Part shown: positions 12,831 through 24,755 of the stretch, piece after piece
Layout: each line of letters opens with the position of its first letter
Numbering within the stretch: position 1 is the first letter of the stretch
Origin: Ursus arctos
Lineage: Eukaryota; Chordata; Mammalia; Carnivora; Ursidae
Assembly (NCBI RefSeq): GCF_023065955.2
Contig: NW_026622986.1
Span: 12,983,848 to 13,047,847, forward strand
DNA length: 64,000 nt
Direction: 5' to 3'
Translations under genes and position numbers: made by a program
Notes under the pieces: generated by a model
Told to the model about the DNA's origin: nothing
The model's database searches: none
The model's input: the letters and a program-made list of their open reading frames with translations, nothing else

Positions 12831-13180
12831 TACCAACAATGACATAGATTAAATCCATTCCATTTTATATTCCTGTTTACATTAATCAACATCAGAAATC
12901 CAACCTCCCTGTTATCCATTATAACCACATCTCTCATCTCCACAAAAACTGTGAATCTTATAAACCAAACCTTTACACACCTGTTCTTCCCGAAGTCCTG
13001 TACATAACTCAGAGTCAAGTGGTGAGAAAGTTCAGAGGCAAAAAAGTTTAAAGCAAAGATCAGAACAAAGTTCAAAGACAAGTGATAAACTCTGTGTAGG
13101 GGGATGGAGGCAACAACTTAGATCACAAATAGAGGGTAAATATCATTAATATATAATCTAAAAATGAAAAAGACCAAGAA
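12831..13180. other. Intronic stretch, nothing recognised
   Basis: No coding or repeat signature is firm. Confidence 0.4.
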
Positions 13181-13271
13181 TCAATTTAAAAAAACAGAGG
13201 TCTAACAGTTCACACAAAAGGCAATGCAACGATTTTTAACCATTTGAAAAGACATTCAACCTATTCACTAT

Positions 13272-13308
<37 letters not shown>

Positions 13309-13347
13309 GAAAAGAAAAGAAAAGAAAAGAAAAGAAAAGAAAAGAAA
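13272..13347. repeat. (AAAAG)n microsatellite
   Basis: A poly-A run followed by about 12 AAAAG units ahead of a SINE. It probably grew in an A-rich target. A longer sister tract lies at 37338-37437. Confidence 0.9.
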
Positions 13348-13349
13348 TG

Positions 13350-13549
13350 CAAGGCACCTGAGTGGCTCAGTTGGTTAAGTGTCTGCTTTCGGCTTAGGTC
13401 ATGATCCCAGGGTCCTGGGATCAAGCCACGCGTCAGGCTCCCTGCTCATCAGGAAGCCTGCTTCTCCCTCTCCCTCTGCCCCTTCCCCTGCTGTGGTCTC
13501 TCCCTCTCTCTCTCTCTCAAATGAATGAATGAATAAAATGTTAAAAAAA
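13350..13549 (+). repeat. SINEC
   Basis: It starts 'aggcacctgagtggctcagt'. The target word 'aaaagaaatgca' occurs before it and again before the next SINE at 13575, so the two insertions abut. Confidence 0.9.
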
Positions 13550-13574
13550 GAAAAGAAAAGAAAAAAGAAATGCA

Positions 13575-13798
13575 GGGGCACCTGGGTGGCTTGTCAGTTA
13601 AGCCACCAACTCTTGATTACTGCTTAGGTCATGATCTCAGGGTCCTGGGATCATTGGGCTCTACACTCAGTGAAGAGTCAGCTTGAGGATTCTCTCCCCC
13701 TCTCTCTGCACCCCCCCCAACATGCTTGCTTGCTCTCTCTCTCGATCTTAAATAAACAAACAAACAAACAAATAAATAAATAAAATCTTTTAAAAAAT
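13575..13798 (+). repeat. SINEC, abutting the previous one
   Basis: It starts 'ggggcacctgggtggcttgt'. The tail has (CAAA)n and (TAAA)n units. A run of nine Cs lies within the middle. Confidence 0.9.
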
Positions 13799-14209
13799 AA
13801 AAGACTCCCTGATACATTGCTGGTGATAACCAGCAAAATTACATACCAATTTATTTTCTGTCCCAGTAATCTCATTTTAGGAATTTACCTCAAAAAACCA
13901 CTGGCAAAAATATATAATGCAGTTATTCATGATAGCACAATTTATTTATGATAGTAAAAGATAGGCAACAACCCATATAATCATCAATAGAGGACTGAAT
14001 AAATTATGGGCTCTCTAAACATTGGAGTACTATACTGCTGCAATAAGGAATGTCATTATTACCACTACACCGTGATCTCTAGAATATTGTTAAGGTGAAA
14101 AACACAAGACGGAAAAAAAATGTTTCTGGAATGCTACCATTTAAAAAATGGGGAAAGATATGAGAATATATGCTTGTATTTTTTAAGAAGGAAGAATAAA
14201 CACTTTACT

Positions 14210-14394
14210 TTTTTAAGACTTATTTAGAGAGAAACTGATAGAGTGCATGAAGTGAGGGAGGCAGAGGAAGAAGGAAAGCAGACTCCCCACTGCGCACAGA
14301 GCCCGACAGAGGGCTCAATTCGAGGACCCTGAAGTCATGACCTGAGCGGAAACCAAGAGTTGAACGCTTAACTGACTGAGCCACCAGGTGCCCC
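14210..14394 (-). repeat. SINEC, minus strand
   Basis: The inverted head ends 'gagccaccaggtgcccc'. The tail is T-rich. It is moderately diverged. Confidence 0.9.
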
Positions 14395-14431
14395 TAAACT
14401 ACAACATTTAAAAAAATAATAATAACATTTA

Positions 14432-14610
14432 AGGGCACCTGGGTTGCTCTGTCAGTTAAGCGTTCAGCTCAGGTCATGATCTCTTGGTCCTGGTATCAAG
14501 CCCCACATCGGGCTCCCTGCTCAACAGGGAGTCTGCTTCTCCTTCTCCCTTGGGCCCCTCCCCCCCCTTACATGTTCTCTAATGGATAAATAAAATCTTA
14601 AAAAAAAAAA
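14432..14610 (+). repeat. SINEC
   Basis: It starts 'agggcacctgggttgctctg' and has a shortened middle. The flanking word 'ataacattta/attacattta' suggests an approximate duplication. Confidence 0.88.
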
Positions 14611-14870
14611 TTAAAAAATAATTACATTTAGGGTGAAGGGTTAAACAGGTTGGAGGGAGCATAGCTAACATTTCTTAAACATACCTTGTTTTGTAGATTT
14701 GTTTTTAGAACTATGTAAATAATTTACACAATTATAAAACAAAATTAAATTTCAAAAAATTACCCAAAAATTAGATGTAAAATGTGCCTAACTGTGTGTC
14801 CAATTAGTGGCTTAACCAAAGGGGAAATAAAAAGTGACTTCAAATGACAGTAATTTGATTGTTCATTCTT

Positions 14871-15042
14871 TTTTTTTTTTTTAGAGGGGTCGGGGAGGGG
14901 CAGCGGGAAAAGGGGGAGAGAATCTTAAGCAGGCTCCACACCCAATGTGCAGCAACAAGGGGCTCATCTCACCACCCTGAGATCATAACCTGAGCAAAAA
15001 TCAAGAGTTGGACATGTACCCGACTGAGCCATCCAGGTGCCC
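14871..15042 (-). repeat. SINEC, minus strand
   Basis: A near-perfect flanking repeat 'ttgattgttcattctt' (14855-14870) and 'ttgactgttcattctt' (about 15043-15059) supports the ends. Confidence 0.9.
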
Positions 15043-15389
15043 CTTGACTGTTCATTCTTAATGGGATTTATCTTTAAGACAAAAATAATTCAAAGTGAAA
15101 AGAAAAAAAAAAAACACCGTTGAAACTACTGTCAATCATTTTACTGCTGGTGGTAGTTTTGAAATTATCCTGAGACTGTTGTTTGTGTAGTGTGAGATGA
15201 AGCAAGTCATTGTGTGTTTATGTCATTGAGAAGTGAGATCTTGGTATGATTCAAGAGACTCTGATTGCAAGAAGAACAAGGTTTAAGAAAAAACATGTTG
15301 TTCTGGTTTTAAATTGAAAACAACAGTCTGAACCCAATTTATGTTTTATCATATCACATATCAATATCCTACCCCTGTCCAAAGAAATG

Positions 15390-15645
15390 GCCTATATGTA
15401 AAACATGGTGACTACAGTTGGTAACAACCATACTATATAATTGAAATTTGCTAAAAGAGTAGAACTTAAATGTTGTCACCAAAAAAGGGGAAGAAAGATA
15501 AATATGTGAGGTGACGGATGTGTTAATTAACTAGATGGAAGGAATCCTTTCTCAACGTGTACGTATACCAAACTATCACAAAGTATACTTTAAATATATT
15601 ACAATTTTATTTGTCAATTATACCTGAACAAAGCAAGGAAGAAAA
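15390..15645 (+). mobile_element. L1 3'-UTR fragment
   Basis: 'gtaaaacatggtgactacagt', 'gtaacaaccatactatataa', 'gtgatgg'-like wording and 'tcaattatacctgaacaaag' at the end are typical of an older plus-strand L1 3' terminus. Confidence 0.65.
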
Positions 15646-15963
15646 AAAGGATAAGGCCTAAAAATAATGACTGTCTAGTGGCCATGGAACACTACTTATT
15701 ACCCAGATTGTAATCTCTAATACCACTCTCCACTGCAAGGAATCTAAACTCCTAGCCAACTACAAGTCTAGGACAGGAAATGCACAAGATGCACAAGGCA
15801 TGTGAAAGCCACCAAGGATAACTCTAAGGTCATGTCAAAAACACTTGGGAATCAAGTGAAATAAGCTTCCAGAGACCACAGATGGTACACTGTAACCATA
15901 ATTGAGGATAATAACTACAATGTAATGAAACACATTAAATCTGAGAGTTCATAACAATATTAC

Positions 15964-16060
15964 TTTTTTTAAGCAATCTCTATGCCCAACATGGGGCTCG
16001 AACTCACAACCCTGCAAGAGTTGCATGCTCTAAGACCGACTGAGCCAGCCAAGTGCCCCT
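15964..16060 (-). repeat. Short SINEC-type element, minus strand
   Basis: About 97 bp from 'ttttaagcaatctctatgcc' to 'gactgagccagccaagtgcccc'. It has the head but lacks the CT-rich middle, like the short forms at 21829, 58073 and 62304. Confidence 0.8.
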
Positions 16061-16187
16061 AAAAATTTTTTTCTAAAAAGGTCATTGACCAGTTTGGTAG
16101 GATGCTAAGAACCACCTCAGGAGCGGATGGGTATGTCAGCTTTATTAAAGTATGAAATGTATACAATTCAAAAATTTCAAGTATACA

Positions 16188-16383
16188 GGGGCACCTGGGT
16201 GGCTCAGTCATTAGGTGTCTGCCTTCAGCTCAGGTCATGATCCTGGGGTCCTGGGATCGAGCCCCGCATCAGGCTCCCTGCTCAGAGGGAAGCCTGCTTC
16301 TCCCTCTCCACTCCCCCTGCCTGTGTTCCCTCTTTAGTTGTGTCTCTCTGTCAAATAAATAAAATCTTCAAAAAAAAATTTTT
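16188..16383 (+). repeat. SINEC inside the old L1
   Basis: 13-bp duplication tttcaagtataca at 16175-16187 and 16384-16396. Confidence 0.95.
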
Positions 16384-16585
16384 TTTCAAGTATACAATTC
16401 AGTGTGCATTGACAAAAGTGTACAATAATGTAGCCAGTATGATAAAGAGCATTTCTCTCATGTCCTTTTACAGTCAACTACTTCCCCATTCTCTGGACGT
16501 TGGAAACCACTGATTTCTTTCTGCCACTACAGTTTTGCCTGTTCTAGAGTTTCATATAAATGGAATCAAAATTATATAGTCTTTT

Positions 16586-17172
16586 GTCGTAGTAAAGAGA
16601 AGGGCCATATGCACACCAATGTTCATAGCAGCAATGTCCACAATAGCTAAATCGTGGAGGGAGCCGAGATGCCCTTCAACAGATGACTGGATTAAGAAGT
16701 TGTGGTCCATATATACAATGGAATATTACTCAGCTATCAGAAAGAACGAGTTCTCAACATTTGCTACAACATGGACGGCACTGGAGGAGATAATGCTAAG
16801 TGAAATAAGTCAAGCAGAGAAAGACAACTATCATATGATTTCTCTCATCTATGGAACATAAGAACTAGGATGATCGGTAGGGGAAGAAAGGGATAAAGAA
16901 AGGGGGGGTAATCAGAAGGGGGAATGAAACATGAGAGACTATGGACTATGAGAAACAAACTGAGGGCCACAGAAGGGAAGGGGGTGGGGGAATGGGATAG
17001 GCCGGTGATGGGTAGTAAGGAGGGCACGTATTGCAGGGTGCACTGGGTGTTATACACAACTAATGAATCATCGAGCCTTACATCGGAAACCGGGGATGTA
17101 CTGTATGGTGACTAACATAATATAATAAAAAAATCATTATAAAAAATAAATAAATAAAAATAAAAATTAAAA
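16586..17172 (+). mobile_element. Young carnivore L1, 5'-truncated 3' end
   Basis: It is inserted in the opposite orientation within the older L1 and bounded by a perfect 18-bp duplication aaaattatatagtctttt (16568-16585 and 17173-17190). The 5' part keeps an open frame at 16619-16861 corresponding to the C-terminal end of L1 ORF2 (…MEYYSAIRKNE…SEISQAEKDNYH…). The 3'-UTR then follows with 'tgatgggtagtaaggagggc' and 'ataatataataaaa'. The perfect duplication and intact C-terminal frame indicate a relatively recent event. Confidence 0.93.
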
Positions 17173-18316
17173 AAAATTATATAGTCTTTTATGTCTGGCT
17201 TCCTTCACTTAGAATATTGCTCTCAAAATTTATCCTCGTTATTGCCAAGCAATATTCCATTGTATGGATTTACCACAATTTGTTTATCTACTCATCAGCT
17301 GATAGACATTTGGTTTGTTTCCAGTTTGGGGCTACTATGACTAAAACTGCTACAAATTTCTGAGTCTAAGTCTTTGAGTAGACATGTTTTCATTTCTCTT
17401 GGGTAATACCTAGGTAAATACCTAAGAACAGAATTGCCAAGTCCATGGTAAATTAAGTTTCTGTTTAACATTATAAGAAACTGCTAAACTATTTTCCAAT
17501 GTGGCAATACCATTTGGTATTCCCACCAGCAATGTATGTGAGTTCTAGTTTTTCCACATCCTTGGCAACATTAGGCATGGTCAGTCTTTTTAATTTTAAC
17601 CATTCTACTAGTGGTTTTAATTTCAATTTCTCTATTAAATCATGACGAGCATATTTTCAAACGCTTATATACTATTCACTTCTTCAGTAAGTGTTCAAAT
17701 CTTTTGCCCATTTTTAACCGGTTTGCTTTATTACTGAGTTGATTTTATAAACTGCATACAAGTCTTTTGTTAGATATGTTTTACAAATATTTCTCCCAGT
17801 CAGTAGCCTGCCTTTTCATTAAGTCTTTTGAAGGGAAAAATACTTTTCTTTTAATGAAGTCCAATTTATAGTTTTTTCTTTTATATTTCATGATTTTTGT
17901 GTCCTGTTTTTAAAAATCTTTGCCAAACCCAAGGTCACTAAAATTTCCATGTTTTCCTTCAGAAGTTTTATAATTTTTGCTCCACATTTAGACAGACCTA
18001 TGATCTACTTCATATAAACTTTCTGCATATGGTGCCAAGTTAGGGTAATGGTCAAAACTCTTATACATAAATATACAACTGTTCCAGCATCATTTGTTGA
18101 AAAGATCACCCTTTTCTTCAGTGAATTCTCTTGGCACTTACTCAAAAATCAATTGACTGCATAGATATAGGTCAATTTCTGGGCTCTCTTTTGGGTTCCA
18201 TTGTTACATCTGTTGATCCTCATCTAGTACTATACTGTATTGATTACTATAGCTTTAGTAACTCTTGAAGACAGGTACCCCAGATTTGTTTTTCTTTTTT
18301 CAAGATTGTTTTAGAT

Positions 18317-18517
18317 TTTTTTTTTTAAGATTTTATTTATTTATTTGACAGAGAGAGAGACAGCCAGCGAGAGAGGGAACACAAGCAGGGGAAGAGGGAG
18401 AGGAAGCAGCAGGCTCCCTGCAGGGTAGGGAGCCCGACGCAAGGCTCGATCCCAGGACCCTGGGATCACGCCCTGAGCTGGATGCAGACGCTTAACGACT
18501 GAGCCACCCAGGTGCCC
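18317..18517 (-). repeat. SINEC, minus strand
   Basis: Flanked by tgttttagat at about 18307-18316 and 18519-18528. It has the 'cagccagcgagagagggaac' subfamily text. Confidence 0.93.
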
Positions 18518-19433
18518 CTGTTTTAGATATTTCTAAGTCTTTTGCACTTTCATGTAAATTTTAGAATTAGTTTGTCAATTTCCACAAAAGAGCCCCCTGA
18601 AAATTTGACTGGAATTACACTGAATCTATAAATAAATTTGGAGAAAACTGCCATTTAACAATACCGCATCTTCCAGATATGAACACAATAACCCTCTCCT
18701 ATTATTTAGGTCTTCTTAAAAACTTTGCTGAGAAAATTTAAAGTGTTTGTTTACAACTGCAAACCTTTTGTTAAATTTATCTCTATATATTTCATATTTT
18801 TTATGCTATCATGAATGGTACTGTTTTTATAATTTCAATTGCCAATTATTCATTGCAAGCTTATAAAAGTACAACTGATTTTTGAATACTGACCTTGTAA
18901 TGCTGCAACACTGCTAAATTATTTGCTGCAGTTGCTTTTTCGTAGATTTCTTAGGACATTGTACACAGACAATCATGAAAGATGATTTTACTTCTTACTT
19001 TCCAATTTCTATACCTTCTTTTTCTTGCTCTACTGCTCTGGCTTTTTGGGCATCTGACCTTTACGAAGGTATATGCCCTTTATGAAGTTAAGGAAGTACT
19101 TTCTATTCTTAGTATGTTTACCAAACTAGGCAGATTTAATCTTGAGTGACACTTGGTTATTTTCGGTCATCCACTGAATTTTAGAGTTTCATCTGCCTTT
19201 TTGTTTTCAGTCTACAAGTTGCACACTTTTCTTTTACAAGAGTAGGAAAGACTCTAGTTTTGTACTAAAATCTATTCTCCCTTCCTCTAGAGCACAAAAT
19301 TATACTTTATTTTCCAGCTTCCCTAATCACATGGTCACAAAACTAAATACTGTCAATGGAATGATAGCAGAAATGGATGCCACTTCCAGGCCTAGACATA
19401 AAAACCTCCCATGAATGTTCCAATGCAATTCTT

Positions 19434-19653
19434 TTTTATTTTATTTTATTTTATTTTTCTAAAGATTTTATTTATTTATTTGACAGAGAGAGAAACAGCC
19501 AGTGAGAGAGGGAACACAAGCAGGGGGAGTGGGAGAGGAAGAAGCAGGCTCCCAGCGGAACAGGGAGCCCTATGCAGGGCTCAATCCCAGGACCCTGGGA
19601 TCACGCCCTGAGCCGAAGGCAGACGCTTAACGACTGAGCCACCCAGGCGCCCC
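19434..19653 (-). repeat. SINEC, minus strand
   Basis: Perfect 18-bp duplication tgttccaatgcaattctt at 19416-19433 and 19654-19671. The tail is a (TTTTA)n-type tract. Confidence 0.96.
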
Positions 19654-19671
19654 TGTTCCAATGCAATTCTT

Positions 19672-20714
19672 AAAGTAAAATGTAGTCCTACCAAAACAAT
19701 GAAGTTGTGTTTAACAGAAAATATTTTACAATTTCCATTTTTAACTTAAATTTAAAATAATTAAAATGAAGTGAAATTTAAAAATTCATTTTCAGTCAAA
19801 CTAGCCACATTTTAAAAAGTGCCCAAGAACCACATGTGGATTGCAGCTACCTTACTGAAGACACAGTTATAGTTAATTTCCTCTACAGGTCACTGAATTT
19901 AAAAGTAAAGTCTAGACAAGAATTGCTGCTGTTGCTTATCTCAAATTGTAAATTTAGTATCCAATAGTTGGTCTCCCTCCTGCTTTTTTTTATACTTTAA
20001 CTGAATCACTACCAATAGCTTTAGTACGTTCCAAAGCATCATACAAAATGGATTATAAACTAGAAGACAAATATCCAACATTTCTTCAAGAACTAAAACA
20101 GACAGTGTTAATTATAGCAGTCTTCCCTGCAAAGTCTAAAAACTCTTAACTAATCACTCCAGGAGCTGACATGTGATATGAAATCCATTTGCCACCCCCG
20201 TCTTATGCCACTGATGAAGTTTTCTTAAAATGGAAATAAACATGTTCAGCTTTAAAAGATAAAGTTAATTATTTAAAAGAGCTAAACTCAAAATAAACAA
20301 TGTAGCCAAGAACTAAACAGGAAATTCCTTAGATAACTGAATTTTATGAACAGCCCATACATAAAACTAGCTGTCTTCTTTCCTCCTCTACCTGTGGAAA
20401 TCAAGCTTTACTGAGTCAGGATCTGCTAGCTGTAGTAAAGAACATTTTCAAGTAATATCTATACCTATAAGTCCTTTTCTTGCCCTTCAAGGTGACTACA
20501 AAGGCAGAGTGATCTTTTCCCCCCTCCCTCAAGTGTAAATTACTAGCTATAAGCAATCTCTCTCGTATCTATACATTTTCCTTTAACAATATTTCCTCTC
20601 CCTCATTCTCTCAACCTTCATCTCTTACCAAAGCAAAACTCTTCCCCCCTCCACCTCATGTAAATACTTAAGTCCTAAAAGAAACGGAGAACATCCTTGT
20701 CATGACTATGCTTA
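19672..20714. other. Unique-looking intron, nothing recognised
   Basis: About 1 kb of AT-rich sequence with no coding frame or clear repeat. 'cattttaaaaagtgcccaag' and 'accacatgtggattgcagc' near 19808-19850 are an old-repeat-like motif that I cannot name. Confidence 0.4.
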
Positions 20715-20730
20715 AAAACTAATGCATTCT

Positions 20731-20941
20731 TTTTTTAAAAAAGATTTATTTATTTGAGAGAGAGTGAGCGAGAGAGAGAGAGAGAGAGAGAGCGCGCGCG
20801 CGCATGATCGGGGGAGGAGCAGAGGGAGAAGCAGACTCCCTGCTTAGCAGGGAGCCTGATGTGGGGCTTGATCCCAGGACCCCGGGATCATGACCTGAGC
20901 CGAAGGCAGACGCTTAGCCAACTGAGCCACCCAGGTGCCCC
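20731..20941 (-). repeat. SINEC, minus strand, with GA/CG-rich tract
   Basis: Perfect 16-bp duplication aaaactaatgcattct at 20715-20730 and 20942-20957. The middle carries (GA)n followed by (CG)n at about 20770-20803. Confidence 0.96.
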
Positions 20942-20957
20942 AAAACTAATGCATTCT

Positions 20958-21608
20958 AAATGAAAACAAATACTATATAGTTTTTTAAAAATTTTTTTGC
21001 CTGATTTTTAACAGAAAAATACAGAAAAAGAGAAATATAAATGAAAAATGAAAAAAAATGTATCATGGTCCTATCAAATAGACCATGTTAACATGTTAGT
21101 GTATTTTCTTCCAAGTCTCTCCAGTATGTGTTTGTATGCAAGAATGAAAAAACTGACATTATACCCTACAGTTAACGCCCTGCTTTTTCCATTAAATATA
21201 CCATGAGCATTTCTCCATGTGCCAGTCTAGGTAAGCATCTTTTTCAAAAAACAATTTTCAATGGCTTCATGGTTATGGCAGTAACCTGTTTGTTGCCTAC
21301 TGCCTCATTTTAAATCCTCTAATACTAAGAACCTGATTTTAATGAGGGCATCAATGTATTGAGCCCTGTTTAAAAAAAAAAAAAATTCAAATCTAATTTC
21401 TTCTAAATGACCAAACAAGAGATGGCATTATTTAGTAGTTGTAGGGATTCAGAGGAAAACATGTACAGTTAATTATGAATATCTCCTACTATTCCCCCTG
21501 AAAAGTAAAGAATATATATACAAGTAGAAAGAATAATATGATAACCCCATATACCTGTTTTTCAACTTCAGCAAAATATCATATTTAGTTTTATAAATTC
21601 ACATTTTA
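20958..21608. other. Intronic stretch, weak old-repeat wording only
   Basis: 'taccatgagcatttctccatg' in part at about 21200 suggests an old LINE remnant. Nothing coding is seen. Confidence 0.4.
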
Positions 21609-21800
21609 GGGGCACCTGGATGGCTCAGTCATTTAAGCATCTGACTCTTGATTTCAGCTCAGCCCATGATACTACAGTTGTGAGATCAAGCCCTGCATCA
21701 GGTTCCACACTGGGCATGGAGCCTGCTTAAGATTTTCTCTCTTCCTCGGCCCCCTCCTCCCACCCCACCCCCACTCACTCTCAAAAAAAATTTTTTTTTT
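21609..21800 (+). repeat. SINEC
   Basis: It starts 'ggggcacctggatggctcag'. The short flanking word acatttta is at 21601-21608 and 21801-21808. Confidence 0.9.
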
Positions 21801-21828
21801 ACATTTTACTTGGTTTTATAAGGATGCA

Positions 21829-21934
21829 ATTTTTTTTTTTGAATTTTAAAACTGGCTCCACATCCAACATGGGGCTTGAACTCAGCACCCTAAGAGTCAC
21901 GTGCTCCAGTGACTATGCCAAGCCAAGCTCCCCT
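21829..21934 (-). repeat. Short SINEC-type element, minus strand, diverged
   Basis: From a poly-T run to 'agccaagctcccc'. The head-only form includes 'aacatggggcttgaactc'. Confidence 0.75.
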
Positions 21935-22026
21935 GCCTGCAAAATTTTATAACTGGAATACATTAAAAATTAATTTTCACTCATTTTTTAAATAAACTCA
22001 GAATGCTTTTCTTAGAAAGCATCTTG

Positions 22027-22142
22027 GAGCGCCTGGCTGGCCCAGCCAGTAGAGAGAGCAACTCTTGATCTCAGGGTCATGAGTTTGAGCCCTGCGTTGG
22101 GCATGGAGCCTACTTAAAATTTTAAAAAAATAAATTAAAAAG
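22027..22142 (+). repeat. Short SINEC-type element
   Basis: It starts 'gcgcctggctggcccagcca' and ends after 'gcatggagcctacttaaaa'. The CT-rich middle is absent. Confidence 0.85.
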
Positions 22143-22267
22143 GAGTACCTGGCTGGCTCAGCAGGTGGAGCACACAACTCTTGACCTCGGGGTTGTAAGT
22201 CCAAGCCCCACATTAGGTGTAGAGATTACTTCAAAATAATAAAAAAATCTTTAATCTTAAAAAAAAA
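22143..22267 (+). repeat. Short SINEC-type element, tandem with the previous
   Basis: It starts 'ggagtacctggctggctcag' directly in the A-rich tail of the preceding copy and ends 'gtgtagagattacttcaaaa' plus an A-rich tail. Confidence 0.85.
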
Positions 22268-23330
22268 GTATCCTAAAAATTAAATACCCATATAACATTT
22301 TTAGTCATATGAAATAAATAACAAAACACCAATACTGTCCTTTTGTTCTAGCTCTACCTTAAATCTGTTTTCCTCAAACAGTAGGCACCACTGACTTATG
22401 AAATGTGCTAATTTATTCATTTTACAAGTTTAATAGAATTAATCATTTTCTTCTAACTCTTCACAGAAACATTTTAGCTATATAATTAAGCTCTAAATAT
22501 CAACCTATAGGCTAACATTAAAAGTGCCATTCTAAGATAGGGTCCTACTATTAAAAGATGTCCAATATGGAAAACAGAGCCTATACCCAGAACACATGCT
22601 ATAGCATTGGCCTGTATAATAACATTTCAAAAAAATAATAACTTAAAATGTTCTCTTTCTCACTTTGAACCCTTCCTTAAAGTCTGCCAAGAGGACTTGA
22701 AGGTAATTTCCTTTCTCTGAAAAACAATTTCTCTCTGCCCTAACTGCAAGTGCTTTAATGAGCCTACTTAGGTAACAAATAGGGGCGGGGGGGGGGGGGG
22801 TCTATGCGTTAAAAAAAAAAAAAAGTTTTCTGCCATCTTTTTTTGTCTTTACTTTTTCTCCCCCTTTCTAGAAATGTCACATGATATCTTTTAATAACTT
22901 TTTTCTTTTAATAACTTTTAACTGACCTCTAATCCAAATCTCCCAGAAACTTTTCCAAAGTCAGTATTTTTCCCATAGAATATTTTACATGCTTATATAA
23001 GGCTTTTCCTATTTCTTTATAGAAGCAATTTCATGACAATCCATTTAAAAATAACCGAAGTCTACAAAAGAATAACAAATCAGCTGTTAGATGCACGATT
23101 TTTATGTATCACTAAGAAAAAACCTGCCAATTGTGTCAGAATGCTTTCTGATGAAGAATTCATTTCATACTTATAGGAAATACTTTTTCAGACTTATCTA
23201 GAAGATAATTTATGTCAGTGTTAATCATGAAGTAATAAAATCTGCTACAAAATTCATATTCAGTTATCCAAATTCAGAAACAAACAAAAAAACCTTTTTT
23301 ACAGGTAGTAGGGGCAGAGAGAGGAGAGAA
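22268..23330. other. Intronic stretch, nothing recognised
   Basis: It contains a poly-G run at about 22785-22800 followed by a poly-A run, with no coding or repeat signature that I can name. Confidence 0.4.
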
Positions 23331-23530
23331 ATTTTTTTTTTTTTAAGATTTTATTTATTTGAGAGGGAGAGGATACACAAGCAGGGTGAGGGGAGGAGGA
23401 ACAGGGAGAAGCAGACTCCCAACTGAGCACACAGTGCAACACGGGGCTCAATCCCAAAACCTCAAGATCATGACCTGAGTCAAAATCAAGAGTCGGATGC
23501 TTAACCAACTGAGCCACCCAGGCGCCCCCC
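23331..23530 (-). repeat. SINEC, minus strand
   Basis: T-run, then 'aagattttatttatttgaga', and inverted head 'gagccacccaggcgcccc'. Confidence 0.93.
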
Positions 23531-23687
23531 AAAAAATCTCTGTATCTTTTGTATGATCCAAAACCCAACCAAAGATTTTCCAAAGCTATTGTCATATCTA
23601 TCTAGTTTCCTTAAAACTAAAATAACCTTTACCCTTCAACCCTGACACTGTTTTATGTTCAAAACACAGATATTATCCAAATTAGCT

Positions 23688-24058
23688 GGGGCACCTGGTT
23701 TGGCGTCCAACTCTTTTTTCTTTTTTTTTTTAAGATTTTATTTATTTATTTGACATGACAGAGACAGCCAGTGAGAGAGGGAACAGAAGCAGGGGGAGTG
23801 GGAGAGGAAGAACCAGGCTCCCAGCAGAGGAGCCTGACGTGGGGCTCGATCCCAGAACGCTGGGATCATGCCCTGAGCCGAAGGCAGATGCTTAACGACT
23901 GTGCCACCGAGGCGCCCCTGGCGTCCAACTCTTGGCTTCGACTCAGGTCATGGTCTCAGCTGGGCTCCACACTGGGAGTCTGCCTGAGATTCCCTCTCTC
24001 CCTCTGTCCCTCCCCCTGCTCGTGTACTCTCTCTTTCTCAAATAAATAAATCTTTTTT
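23688..24058 (+). repeat. SINEC split by another SINE
   Basis: The head starts 'ggggcacctggtttggcgtc' and breaks at 23715. It resumes at 23919 with 'tggcgtccaactcttggctt' and ends in the usual tail, followed by a (TAA)n run at about 24064-24092. Confidence 0.92.
23716..23918 (-). repeat. SINEC nested inside another SINEC
   Basis: Inserted in opposite orientation with a perfect 15-bp duplication tggcgtccaactctt (23701-23715 and 23919-23933) made from the host SINE. Confidence 0.96.
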
Positions 24059-24616
24059 ATAAATATATAAATAATAATAATAATAATAAAATAAAAACCA
24101 AAAACCAGTTTTCTTCCAGAAAGTCCTACAAACTAGATTTGTCTGATTATTCCCTTACGACTGATTCTGATTAAACAAAGTGGCAAGAACACTATATAGG
24201 TGATGCTGTATACTTCCCACTGCAGGTGATACAATATCTTTTAAGATAAGGCTCTATCATTATTTCAAGAATTTTCTTCCAACCTGCTGACACCAATTCT
24301 GCACATTTGGAAGCTAATGCTAACTTAATCTTACCAGAAGGTGTCACCCCCCAAAATTGTCTTAAGGCAAAACCCAGGACTCTATTCTTTCCTCAAATGG
24401 TCCATAAATGATCTGTTAACAGGTTGCAATAATCCAGCTAAACCACCAGCAAAACAACCAAGTTCACACAAGTACAAGGACTACTGCTCTGACAGCTTTT
24501 TAATTGTAAAATGAATCCCAATTTCAGAAATGTTAAAATTAAGGGGTGAGGAAGAAGTTTCTTAAAATTGATTATATATACAGTACATAAGGAACACTTC
24601 TTGGTCTAAGGGCCCT

Positions 24617-24746
24617 GTATTTTTTTTTTCCTTTTAAAGATTTTATTCATTCATGAGAGAGAGAGAGAGAGAGAGCGAGCGCACACCAGCAGGGTAAAGG
24701 GGCATAGCCAGGAGAAGCAGACTCCCCGCTGAGCAGGGAGCGTTCC
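24617..24746 (-). repeat. 5'-truncated SINEC, minus strand
   Basis: Only the tail and middle are present, ending 'gctgagcagggagcgttcc'. The tRNA-like head is missing. The flanking 9-bp repeat aagggccct (24608-24616 and 24747-24755) indicates it inserted in truncated form. Confidence 0.85.
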
Positions 24747-24755
24747 AAGGGCCCT

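Larger units (their letters stand above)
13181..14110 (+). mobile_element. L1 3'-end fragment interrupted by two SINEs
   Basis: 'aatgcaacgatttttaacca' and 'gaaaagacattcaacctatt' precede the SINEs. After them, 'gatacattgctggtgataac', 'ctcattttaggaatttacct' and 'tattcatgatagcacaattt' follow, the usual order of an old L1 3' region on the plus strand. Confidence 0.65.
16138..19165 (-). mobile_element. Old L1, minus strand, with later insertions
   Basis: The left end is the 3' terminus ('atacaattcagtgtgcattg'). It proceeds through 3'-UTR text ('catataaatggaatcaaaat', 'aatattccattgtatgga') and reversed ORF2 wording ('tggtattcccaccagcaatg', 'tcatttgttgaaaagat', 'gtcaatttccacaaaagagc'). It is interrupted by a SINE (16188-16383), a younger L1 3' end (16586-17172) and a SINE (18317-18517). 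Confidence 0.85.

Noticed and set aside
16619..16861. 80-codon plus-strand frame with clear protein similarity
   Set aside because: It is the C-terminal end of L1 ORF2 in a 5'-truncated L1, not a cellular gene.
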